From Botryosphaeria dothidea (Eukaryota; Ascomycota; Dothideomycetes; Botryosphaeriales; Botryosphaeriaceae), in the NCBI GenBank assembly GCA_011503125.2, contig WWBZ02000033.1, forward strand, positions 4,402,001 to 4,466,000: 64,000 nt of DNA, in the 5' to 3' direction. Below, piece after piece: positions 11,743 to 21,586 of the stretch (position 1 is the stretch's first letter; the number at the start of each line of letters is the position of its first letter). The notes beneath the pieces are model-generated. The model was not told the origin of the DNA. It saw only the letters and a list, made by a program, of their open reading frames with translations, and did no database searches. A program made the position numbers and the translations under genes.

Positions 11743-14136
11743 GATACTCTCGCTACTACCCTCTCTCCTCGTAATAGTACCTCTTAGAAGGGCTAGGTTA
11801 AGGCTGGCTATAGTAGCTATTTCGATAAGGTTTCTAGAGCCGTGCTAGTATAGGAGGCTAGTAGGGGGTTATAGTAGTTATAGATATAGATTATATATAT
11901 CCTGGTGATAAGGGATAGTATAATAAGATCTAGTAAGTGGACTGTTGCTTGCTAGGAGTTAGGGGTAATAGCCTTGCTTATAAAGAAGCAGGTTCTTACC
12001 GTCCCCTTCTAAGGGAAAACTATATAGTAGGCAGGGTATCTTACTATTATCTTAACCCTCGGGTTCCTCTAGGGTTCCTAGATAGCTAGGATATAGTAGA
12101 TTTTTAGGTCCACCTCCTTGAAGAGCGGGAGTATTACCCTATCTTTACTCTTATAGACGTTATACTATAAGATAGAGAAAGCGCCTATATCTAGCATTGA
12201 CTTTCTTCTATCTCTAAGTTAGGCTGCGAGGAAGTCGGTGGTATAGGCTACGAGGCGGAGGGAGTTCCCGCGGGCTTCTCCCCCGAGGCATGCTGGGAGC
12301 TGTTAAGTCCGGTAAACCGTATTTAGTTAGGAGGCGGGGGGCGGCTCAAGTCCCTTGGCCTGCCTGGCCCTCTCTTGGCCGGCTCCTCCTCTCTAGGCCT
12401 CTTCCTTAGCCCGACCGTTAACTAGTTGGTTTAGGGCTGTATCTTAGCTATAGGGCATCCTACCCTATACCTCTCTAGAGCCGCTAGGCGGGCCTAGGTA
12501 GCCTTTGCCTGGCGGGCTCTACGTGCTAGGCAGGCGTTGCTCTAGGCCGTGTACTTTTATAAGTAGTTTACACACTATATTTTTTCCTTAGGGCACTCTT
12601 AGGTGTTATATGCCTCTATATACTAGCTATACTTGTTCTCCCTTCTATAGTAGGTAGAGATATGGCTATAGTCCTAGTACTTAAAGCACTAGGTTACTAT
12701 AAAGGCTATACTATAGTATTTTACTATGTAGAGCGCATAGTTACTAATAAGTCCTTTAGTAATAATCTAGTTGGCTGCCTCGGGGTCTATAGTACTAAGA
12801 ATAATCGTTAAGTAAGTTTTCCCCTCTAGGAGCTTCCTCTTTAGCTAGGCTAGCTTACTAATACGTAGTCCTAGGTATAGGAATAGATTCTAATCCTAAA
12901 GGGTTTAGGCGGCCTAGGGATCCTTAATGTTAATGCCTTTAAGGGGGACGTTGTGGACTAGCACTAAGTAGAGCTACTAGTTAGGGCGGACTTCCTGTAA
13001 TGAACGGACCTTGGGGGGCGGAGAGACGAGGTAACGAAGCCGGTAAAGGCAGTAGGGGTAAAGCAATGCCGAAGTATAAGGGTGTAGTTCAAAGGGCGAG
13101 GGTACGAGGTGCGAGAGACGAGGGGCGAGGGACGAGGGACGAGGGAGGCGAGCAAGGTCCAATTTAAGGCGTACCAAGTTGTACGCGAGGAATACTTATT
13201 GCTAGACTAAAGAGCTAACTACAAAGCAGAGGGACGAGCTTTATATACATAAAGAACGAACTAAAATACTAGCTTCCTAATTTGTAAGCAGGTAAGTCTA
13301 GATCTAAATTTTAAATCAACGAAGGTAAACGAGAGGTAAGGGATCTAAGTAAGCCACGTTTATGACACTTCCCTACCTAGTCCTATAGTCTATTCCTAGT
13401 TCTAGAGGAGGGCTGCTCTGGTCTAAGTATTAGGTATAAAGAGCTTAACGTCTCTACTAGGGAGCTTCTTAGTAGCTAGCACCTTTTTACACGCTAGGCT
13501 TTTCCCTACCTAAATCTTCTTAATAATAGCCTTATTAGAGAGGTTAGCGACCTCCTATCTATTCGTCTTATCTAGGAAGTATAGGGTAAGCTTAGTAGTG
13601 GCCGGGGGGGTAGGAGGCTTTGGGACTACTCGGGCTATAATATTGGCCTAGCTAGGCACTACGGGCGTAGGGGTAGTCTAGAGTCGGCTAACTATCTTCT
13701 AGACTTACTGCACTTCCTTAAGGTTATCCTTAAGGCCGGGTTCCTTAGTATTTACCTCCTAGTATATAGAGATATAATCCTAGAAGATTATCTTAGTAAT
13801 ATCGAGAAAATTTTTTATCTAGCTAGAGAGGACTAAAGGGAGGCTAGCGGATGCTTATAGGGCTTGGAGGAGGATATCTGCTATCTTTGAGGCTCTTTTA
13901 ACGTATTCTACGCTATACTGGGTGCCCTACGGTTTATTGGGGGTGCGTTGTGGTTAGGTAGAGGTGGTTACTGGAGGGGGCTGTTCGCCCCTTCCTGCGG
14001 CCTCTACATCAACCACGACGCGGCTGCAGCTACTCTGAGTGGTGTTTTGAGTCTCGCTGGGCCTAGGAGAGTCCCTGGGGCCCTCTCCCGGCGCCGTAGC
14101 TTGGGGTCGATTTTTTGGCGTGGTCATGTTTTTTCC
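11743..14136 (-). mobile_element. Tad-like LINE copy 1 (5' part), interrupted by a solo LTR
   Basis: A non-LTR retrotransposon read right to left. Its 5' end is near 14136 and matches the starts of the copies at 37291, 44376 and 52782. It runs through the ORF1 region into the endonuclease region, where gypsy A breaks it at 11743. From about 13925 to 14136 it is almost unmutated and shows the ancestral sequence, with CA and TG where other copies have TA. Further left it is moderately RIP-mutated. A 372-bp solo LTR lies inside it. Small open frames here are not genes. Confidence 0.88.
12996..13367 (-). repeat. Solo LTR (gypsy B family, 372 bp) in LINE copy 1
   Basis: On the plus strand it begins TGTAATGAACGG and ends GTTTATGACA, flanked by the exact 5-bp duplication CTTCC (12991-12995, 13368-13372). 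It has the same length as the RIP-mutated LTR of gypsy B at 35755-36126 and aligns to it end to end. The strand is set by that element, whose pol is on minus. It contains an internal GACGAGGG-type short tandem repeat near 13105-13150. Presumably left by LTR-LTR recombination. Confidence 0.92.
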
Positions 14137-14221
14137 ATGGATATATATACTTCGTTGTTCACGGCTGAAGACATTATTCCCTCACTCTATTATACTTTCA
14201 CAACTAAGCGTAAATTGAAGC

Positions 14222-15855
14222 ATGAAAACTTGCAGTCTGTTCCTCTTGAGCGGCCTTATGGTGCTGCCAACCGCCTCCTCCCCGGATCTGCCCACCGGGG
14301 TCTGTGACATCCTTAAAGTCACCTACCCAGCTACCACGTTTCTTCGAGAAGATGTCAATTACATCAACGAAACACGGAGTTTGTGGTGATTCTATTCCTT
14401 GATAGCTATTCTGTTCTAATACTACTACCACAGTTGCTTGATCGGCCTTAGCTTGGCTCACACCAGCTTGCATCTTTGCCCCTTCAAACGCTGAACAACT
14501 ATCCTTTGCAGTCAAAGAGCTGGCGGACACGGGCACTCAGTTTGCAATGCGCGGAGGTGGGCATATGCCAATTGACAGGCGAATGCGATTGGACCGACCG
14601 AGGTTCTGATCTCAAGCTCAAACCTGAACACGCTTGTCCTCTCGGCGGACAGGGAAACCCTTTCCATTGGCCCGGGTCCCAGATTGTCAGATGTGTACGA
14701 GTTCCTCCAAGGCTCTGGTTTGGCTGTTGTTGGAGCTCGCATCGGCCCTGTCGGTGTTCCCGGTCTGCTTCTCAGTGGCGGGGTATCTTTCTACAGCTAT
14801 GAATACGGGCTCGCGTCCACCAACGGCAATATCAAAGGCTACGAGGTAAAGCTTTCGATCAGGTCCCAAACGAAAACTGAAAAAACATTCGCTCATTGTG
14901 ACAGTGCATCTTAGCAGATGGTCGCATCATCGAACTTACTGCCACGAACGAATACTCTGATCTGTTTTGGGCGTTGCAAGGCGGCGGCAACTCTTTCTGT
15001 CTCGTAACACGAATCGACCTGAGGACTCTCCGTGCGCCATCAACGATGTTCGGAGCCCCTTCATACGGTGGCTCTGAAGTCAAGAACGAGTTCATGGATG
15101 CTGTCTACAATTTCGTTACATCCGGCCACGAGGATCAGAAGGGAGCCATCATACCTGTTGTCCAATACGCCGTTGGTACGGCCGGCCCAGCGTATTCGTC
15201 TACGTTGTTTTACAATGGGAATTCATCCACGCCAGAAATCGTCAAAGGATTCCTTGGAGATACTATCACTCCCCTCAACTCTTCGACGACGCTATTACCA
15301 TTCTCCCTGGGACAGTATAGCAAACAGGTCCGGCCGCCGTTTGAGGAAGGTGGCCAATCTTATGGACTTCGGCAACGCTTTCATCTTTTGCCCATCATGG
15401 CAAAAAGAGAAGCTATGCAGCTTGTTCATGATAGTTACTTCGAGGCTGCTCAACTGCAATTTCGCGACGTCGAGAAAGGAGTGATTGGCATGGCTTTCAA
15501 CCCCATCACGACTCAGCTTTTGGCTGCGAGCAATAAACGGCCTGGCTCCCTGCAAGGTCTTGATCAGCAGCCAGCTTCCTGGATCGAGCAAACTTATAGC
15601 TGGAAGAATGCAGCAGACGATGCAGTGGTCGATGAGTTCATTCAGAACTTCAACACAGACATGCTGAGACGATTGAAGATCATGAACGCCACAGGGTCGT
15701 TTTACTATCTCAACGAAGCTGATGTAGACCAACCGGTGTTTCAGAACTACCCAGCAACGAATTTGCAGCGCCTGGAGGAGATCAGGTGCAAATATGATCC
15801 AGAAAGAGTTTGTACGGAGTTGATGCCTGGAGGATTCAAGGTAGCAGATGTGTGA
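14222..15855 (+). pseudogene. Secreted FAD-linked (berberine-bridge-type) oxidase 1, frameshifted
   Basis: The family (PCMH-type FAD domain plus BBE C-terminus) oxidises small molecules, often in secondary metabolism. The ATG at 14222 starts a signal-peptide-like MKTCSLFLLSGLMVLPTASS. An intron or breakage follows near 14383-14456. The FAD domain is clear: FAMRGGGHMPI, LSADRETLSIGPGPRLSDVY, GLLLSGGVSFYS. An intron at 14846-14904 (GT-AG) joins to LADGRIIEL and FWALQGGGNSF, and a single open frame then runs to the stop at 15855. Between GGGHMPI and the downstream frame (about 14570-14580) the frame slips, most simply a one-base deletion. Without that the gene would be near full length. It could be a sequencing error. 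Convergent with the regulator downstream. Confidence 0.8.
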
Positions 15856-15968
15856 GCGTGGCAGTCCTGCTTGATCTTTGGGCTTCTTCAATGTAAATAC
15901 TTGAAAGGATCTGGGTCACTACAAAGAAAGGGGTGGGATTCGAGTTCGAGTGCCGCAAATTAATAATT

Positions 15969-17598
15969 TCATCCATCTTGGCAATAGCTTAGCGGCCAGT
16001 CAAGCCACTCCTGCCACTCATCCGGGCCAACAGATAGTTGCACAGCAGCCATGACACCCTCGCTCCAACCCTGAGAATACCACTGTTTATTTTCACAACG
16101 CCCCACAAGCGCAGCAAAGTGCGCCAAGAATATCAGCGCAGCCGGCTCATATGCTTCAAGCAGCCCCAGGTAAAGTGAGTCCAAATGTGCCGGCCATCTC
16201 CAAACTTGCGCAGTCCGTGCACCAGGCGCTGTGACGGTAGCCAAGGTAAGCTCCAGAGCTGCAAGAGCATTTAAACACACCTGCTGCACATTTCTGTCTG
16301 TTGACTGCCAATGGAAACGCTGCGGATATAAGTGGCGAATTGTTCAATGCGCAATTGGGATTCATCTGGAGTGTTGAAGGCCAAATCTTGCTATTTCAAG
16401 AGGTCTAAAAGAGGGCCGTGTTTTGCCCAGTTCCATGTGCCTGGGTGAGAAACAATGCCCTTTATACCTGTGTTTCGGATTAGTCTCATTACCTACTACG
16501 CCTTAAAGATTGAGACGTCAAAGGGTGCGTGGGCGTGCATTTACATACCTCGGATGAGACGGAAAGACTGAACGATATCTTTCACAGTGATCAAATTTCC
16601 GTTCCGGTGTGAATCAACAATCATGTAGATATCCGCAATGAAGATGAAGGATGCTGTAATTATGTACGCGTGGTAGTTGTCTGCTGTTACATCTCGCGCC
16701 CGAGACGTGAAAGATGACAACGCTTTAGATTGGTGGCTCGCTGCAGCGACACTCAACACGTTGCGTTTTTCCGTTTAGAAATTTACGACGTGGAGAGCAG
16801 TGACAGCAAGGAGTCCATGCATCAGCGAAGCCTGTGAAGGGTCTAAGATGTCTTGCGTGGTTATTTCGACGACTCGGAGCAAACTTACATTTCCGAACGC
16901 TAATCCTGGGACTGTGTACCTCCAAGTATCGTACAGCAAGTCATCATTCGAAAACGACTCGTAGGTAACATGGTGATAGCGTGATAAAAGTTGGAAGTCC
17001 TGTAGACAACTCGCGGAAGAAACGATTTGGGATGATGCCGGGAGAGCAATCGTTTTTATCCTTCTTAAATCCGATTCTGTCAGACTATTTCCTTACTGCC
17101 TCAGATATCACTCATTTCTAGAATCTTCTCACGGAAACATGGAAGGCATCAATCATGCCCAATATCCTCGGATCAACACTTCCTCGGATATCTACACTCC
17201 CTCGGTTATTTAGTTATCACTTATGTATATAAGCAAGCCTACCAACCTCCCTCTCAGGAGACAGGCAGAATCTACTCTCTTTTCTAACCTCACAACTCTT
17301 CACTCTCAAATCCAACAGATTCCAGTTTCGTTACCTCGTTGAGAAGACGCCGTAGACGATCTTTGATGGCCTGGTCCTGGAGTTTGGGCGAAGGCGCCGG
17401 AAGCAATTGGAAAAGACGCTTGGAACTGTGGTCTGGAGGAAGGGGCTGAGTTCCGACACTCGGCCGTTTCGCTTGCTTGCCGCGCTCGGAGCTCTCGGAA
17501 GCATGCGTTGCCGGTGCCGACTGAGATGCTGTCGGTTGCAATAAGCTGCACTCAGTTCTGTGCCGGACGCAATTGCTACAGGGTACCTTTTCATCGCA
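15969..17598 (-). pseudogene. UPC2-like Zn2Cys6 transcription factor, broken by solo LTR and stops
   Basis: A fungal zinc-cluster regulator resembling sterol-uptake-control (UPC2-type) factors. An exon starting at 17598 after a TAG acceptor encodes the second half of the zinc cluster, CDEKVPCSNCVRHRTEC. The first half should lie in an upstream exon that I could not find. A linker and LRRLLNEVTKLES follow, then the solo LTR, then DLRRIKT in the same frame. Next: LQDFQLLSRYHHVTYESF, intron 16843-16888, SLMHGLLAVTALHVV, and AADIYMIVDSH-type helices. The C-terminus is diagnostic (WYSQGWSEGVMAAVQL, WQEWLDWPL), stop at 15969. Lesions: TAA at 16775-16777 (expected CAA), TAG after GPLLDLLK (expected CAG), and a frame change before ALAALELTL. 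Confidence 0.8.
17078..17317 (+). repeat. Solo LTR (240 bp) inside the UPC2-like gene
   Basis: Begins TGTCAGACTATTT and ends AATCCAACA, with exact 5-bp duplication GATTC (17073-17077, 17318-17322). Removing it with one GATTC rejoins the regulator's reading frame. It has the same ends as the 247-bp solo LTR at 30608-30854 and is related to the LTR at 63508. It contains a TATATAAG promoter-like site near 17226. Confidence 0.93.
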
Positions 17599-18571
17599 CT
17601 ACGAAGATGGCATCAGATATGATAGTCAAAATGTTAAGGATGTTGAGTGCAATCTATTCTGCTTCTCACGATCCGTACTTTCTTATCCAAATGTAGAAGG
17701 TGTATCTCCACAGAATGTAATAAAGGCTGAAGCGGTGATGTAGTCATTGGTCAGGCTGCGAGGTCGGGGGATGATTCCGCTTTACTTTGACTCGTCGCCG
17801 TCTGCAGCGAGAACAACCGTGCTTGGACTTTCTGTGTGGCCGTCGTGTGGCACCCATCCTGGATTGTTTTCAAAGCGTGGATGACAGAGAGCCAGTGAGT
17901 GAAGTGAGGATGAAGTTGGGTTGCGAGGCGTGAAGCTTTTTTAGCGCTGGCCAATGAGAGTCGACTCCAAGAGAAATACGAGGATTCGACGACCACGTGC
18001 TTCCGCGCCGACTCAGCCACTGTCCGCCAAGTGATACCCGAGCCCTGACTATGTACCTGGGGGTGGCCCACACTCCCATAGCGTTTGAAAACGAATTGCG
18101 TCCTGCAGTGTTTCTGGTCGCTTAGATATGACAGCAAATGAGAGCATCGTTATTACGAGGACTCGTGGATTGAGCTCCGCAACTCACAAGCATTCTCCCT
18201 GGCGCTATGCCCGATTCGGCATCCCAAAGACTACACGGCGTCGGTGCCCGCGAGCAATCTAGGCAGGAAGGGGAGACAAAGGACGGATACCCTATCAGCC
18301 GTGCGACTATGAATCAAACACCGCAAGTATGGCTAGGTAGAATGCCAATAGTCTTCACAGCCGATCCCCCCGTGATTACCAGAGTCAGACTAATGGTCGT
18401 TTACTTCGTTCTTCTCTCACAACATGGTAGTTGCCAGCACCGCCTCACTCACTGGTATTAAGCTCGTTGAATTAAAAATGCCCAGCACAATCTGCCTTGG
18501 GCTGAAGTATATAAGTTCAAGCCGATGCCCATTGGTTTTCTTTGGATCGTCCTCATCTTACAAAACAATCG
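17599..18571. other. Intergenic stretch with no supported gene
   Basis: The first exon of the regulator should lie just above 17598 on the minus strand, but no CxxC-K/R-rich zinc-cluster half is readable. A 128-codon minus-strand frame (17751-18137, no ATG start, with a segment HFTHWLSVIHALKTI) has no family I recognise and may be chance or a fossil. The end of the stretch should hold the promoter of the DOMON-b561 gene; a TATATAAG lies near 18508. Confidence 0.5.
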
Positions 18572-20093
18572 ATGACCTACCTACTCATTTTGAGATACGC
18601 CACGTGGAAAATACTTGCCCTTTTCGTATTTGGTAAGTCCCTGCAAAGTAACGTCTGTTTTGACAGTCTTGTAGATGCTGACTTTTCCAAGTGTATACGA
18701 CTTATGCCCAAGTCTCTCGCCAGTGTAAAGATGATGTCTGCTACAGTTTAAATATACCCCAGCGAACAGCCGCGTCTGGGTCGGGAGATATCTACTTCCA
18801 GATCTCTGGCCCCAAGAACCATACCTGGATCGGCCTCGGTCAAGGGTCATCGATGACCGGATCACGTCTGTTTGTCATGTATACTTCTGCAGATGGTAAC
18901 AATGTATTGAACAAATGGGTTGTTTGTATAGGGAGTGAAGTTCATCGTAGATTGGCATGAGGAGGAGGAGGGTAGGTGACCCGGTCCCTCTTATATAGTA
19001 GCTATATAACAAATTCTCGGTGTTGACCCTTGGTTCAATCAGACCCTGTTTCTCCCAACACAATGTGACGATCTCACCACGCCTGGGAACGGGGTATAAC
19101 CTTCCGCACTTTGACAACAAAACCCAACTCACTCTCCTCGAGGGCTCGGGAGTGAAAAATGGAACCATGGTGGCGAATGTCCGATGTAAGTTGTTCTCTT
19201 AGTGTTAAGCGTCAAATGCTAAGTCTTCACCCAGGTGCAAACTGCCAGAGGTGGTCTGATAGCGGATCAGTGGACTTTCAGAGTGTGTCGGCAACATGGA
19301 TGTACGCACGCGCGGTAGGAGAGCCATTGAACTCGGATGACCTTGACCAGGGAATCCTATTTCATGGCCCATCGTATGGCACTTTTGATTGGGAGTTCGA
19401 TACCGCTAAAGGAGGCGAGAACCCGAATCCATTCAGTTCGACCGGTGCGAGCCTCAACACAACAGCACAAATCGACAGCAATAGCGAAGGATCGGAACGA
19501 AGTCGTATCATAACGACACACGGTGTGCTTGCTTGCATGGCGTTTGTCATCTTCTTCCCTTCTGGCGCGGTAGGCCTACGCATGCTACATTTCCGTAGTG
19601 TTGTATGGATCCATGCAGGTATGCAAGGATTCGCCTTCTTGTTGTATATCATTGCTTTCGGGATGGGCATTCATCTGTCAAAGGGCAAATATGTGAGTTC
19701 TGAGCTTCTCTCTCTTGAGTAGATTGTTGACAGGCTTTTTAGCCTAGCGAGACGCACCCTACTATCGGAAAAGTCGTCCTTGTCATGCTCTTCCTCCAAT
19801 CCGTTCTTGGTCACCTTCGCCACCGATATTTCAAGAAACATGCTCGGCGGCGATATTGGTCGCACGGGCATTTGTGGCTTGGGAGCACTGTGATCACCAT
19901 TGGTATCGTGAACGGCGGTCTTGGCTTGAAACTGGCAGATAAAAGCACGGGTGCTTACATCGCCTATGGTGTCGTAGCGGGGATCGTCTGGCTGCTGTAC
20001 ATCGCCGTTGCCATCCATAGTGAGCTTGCGCGAAAGGCTGAGAGAACAACTCATGAAACGCAAGATCAGCAAGAGCGGCAAGGCAAGGCATGA
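18572..20093 (+). CDS. DOMON plus cytochrome b561 membrane protein
   Basis: A haem protein of the plasma or internal membrane. The DOMON domain, related to the cellobiose-dehydrogenase cytochrome, is thought to pass electrons to or from the b561 core. The ATG at 18572 begins a signal peptide (LLILRYATWKILALFVFVY). Introns: 18633-18691, 19186-19234 and 19693-19742, plus a proposed 18904-19001. The DOMON part reads CYSLNIPQRT, ISGPKNHTWIGLGQGSSMTG, VTISPRLGTGY. The b561 core starts at ITTHGVLACMAFVIFFP and keeps histidines in THG, WIHAGMQ, ETHPTIG, LGHLRHR and WSHGHLWLG across five or so membrane segments; the tail is polar. With these introns the frame is open for 421 codons. The oddity is extra sequence at 18906-19059. 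Confidence 0.82.
18906..19059. repeat. 154-bp insert in DOMON exon flanked by ACAATGT repeats
   Basis: ACAATGT occurs at 18899-18905 and 19060-19066. Removing the insert and one copy restores the expected continuous protein SADGNNVTISPRLGTGY. The left end (ATTGAACAAATGGGTTG) is imperfectly inverted near the right (ACCCTTGGTTCAAT, 19026-19039), and a palindrome TATATAGTAGCTATATA lies in the middle. It looks like a small MITE-like insertion. A GT donor in the left repeat (18904) and an AG at 19000-19001 would splice most of it out in frame and leave 21 extra residues. Confidence 0.5.
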
Positions 20094-20531
20094 GCGGACA
20101 GCATCCTCAGCCAAAGGGTCAGCCATCGCCAAGCCAGTTTGAAAGCCTTTTGGAGATGAGGCAGAATTGTTGGGCATGATGTGTGTCAGCTTTATAATTC
20201 TGATGCAATCGCTCTGAATTTTCTAATTTCTACAAGAGGTTTCTTGTTGAAAGTACATACTCGCTGAGATTCACCTTTAGCTCCTTCAACATGTTTGTAA
20301 TTTTGAATTATTGATTTTGTTTCAATTCAACACACCTGACGCGACGAACGATTACATTGCAAGACCCCCGACAGAAGGTGATGAAGATTGAAACTGGAAA
20401 CTCAGTTGGAAGTGTGGCTGATCAATTTGGGGAGTGAAACATCGTGAACTAGGCCTTCAATTCTGCTCGAGCTCCGTATGATCGGCCTCGGAAACATCAT
20501 CCGCACAGGCGCCTTTTCCACGAATGCATCG
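20094..20531. other. Intergenic, AT-rich 3' flank
   Basis: No open frame, RNA gene or repeat recognised. It probably holds the terminator of the DOMON-b561 gene; AATAAA is absent but AT-rich stretches are present near 20210-20330. Confidence 0.5.
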
Positions 20532-20729
20532 TGATGGAATGCATGGACTGTAGTGGAGGCCATGGGCCTGGAATGACTCTTCCTTTGTTCTCTTTGTTCA
20601 CTCATATCTCCAAGACCATTGGCAGATTAGCTCTATTAGCTCGCTTAACGAGCAGAGCTTGGCAGTTAGGTATATCAACCCCTGCCAACTCTCTCTTCAA
20701 TCGAACATCCTTTCGCACTACATCCATCA
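20532..20729 (+). repeat. Copia solo LTR (198 bp)
   Basis: Begins TGATGGAATGC and ends ACATCCATCA with 7-bp terminal inverted repeats TGATGGA/TCCATCA, flanked by exact duplication CATCG (20527-20531, 20730-20734). Same length as, and nearly identical to, the 5' LTR of the copia element at 45287. Little RIP. Open frames over it are accidental. Confidence 0.95.
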
Positions 20730-21586
20730 CATCGCGACAGACGTGATTTACCGTTTCTCATCAAAGTCCTAATCTTAAGCTTCATGGCTCGTCGTTGGAA
20801 GAGCTCTATTTCAATTTGTGCCCCTTTGAAGATGCGGTAATGAATTGGCGCATGATACCCTAGCCGATCATGGCATAGAAGGCAAAAGTAAGTTAAGTTG
20901 TTCAGAGCCATCAATTACAAAGCTTGATTTTTTTAAAGTTATATTACATCTTGGACACTCTTTTATTAGACTTCCTCGGTTCCGTACACTTCCGGATACA
21001 ATTAGAGGCTCTGCCTGAATGCTTAGGTGGTTCCTTCCTATTAAGGTAGGTTTAGCCTGTTTTGATGAACTATCTGCAATGCCTTCTCCCGCTTATTTAA
21101 AGAAGTCTTTTTAGGAAAGGCGATCAATCCAGCATTGGGGCACGGTTTTAGGCCTCGAATAAAGCATACACTTGTCAAGTAAACGCGACACGAGTGTATG
21201 ACGGCATCGTATGTATAGATCAGGACTGACATGGACACTTCTAAAACACTCGCCCGGATACCTCTATCACGAACATGTGTAATAAATACGTTAGAGTGAA
21301 ACCCTTTATCACTTCATTAGAATCGACAAGTCCGAATAGTAAATTAGAAGTCCCTTTTATTGTTGCCGTCAAGATTAGCGCTAATGCTATCTATCTATAT
21401 AGTACTAGCAACGAGATCTACATCTCAAGAGCATTTGCTAGCTCTGGTAATATTAAACCCTTGGGCGCAAAAATAAATAAACAAGCCAGACATGAGAGGG
21501 AGTGGTGGACCAAACCAGTGCATTTACTCCACCAATAAAAGCCATGTCTCATCTGCCCGAAAAAAGGCATCACGAAAAGTAATTCA
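20730..21586. other. Intergenic, no gene seen
   Basis: No supported coding frame on either strand. 21270-21480 is AT-rich and includes TA-rich runs resembling mild RIP. The right end is the 3' flank of the minus-strand GH2 gene. Confidence 0.5.

Noticed and set aside
13005..13177. Small minus-strand frames with SLVPRPSPL-like repeats
   Set aside because: They come from the GACGAGGG short tandem repeat in the solo LTR.
17751..18137. 128-codon minus-strand frame as upstream exon of the regulator
   Set aside because: Does not contain the first half of the zinc cluster, has no ATG, and no splice pair links it convincingly to 17598.
20531..20746. 71-codon frame, also seen at 45289-45492
   Set aside because: It is the copia LTR itself; the repetition reflects the repeat, not a gene.
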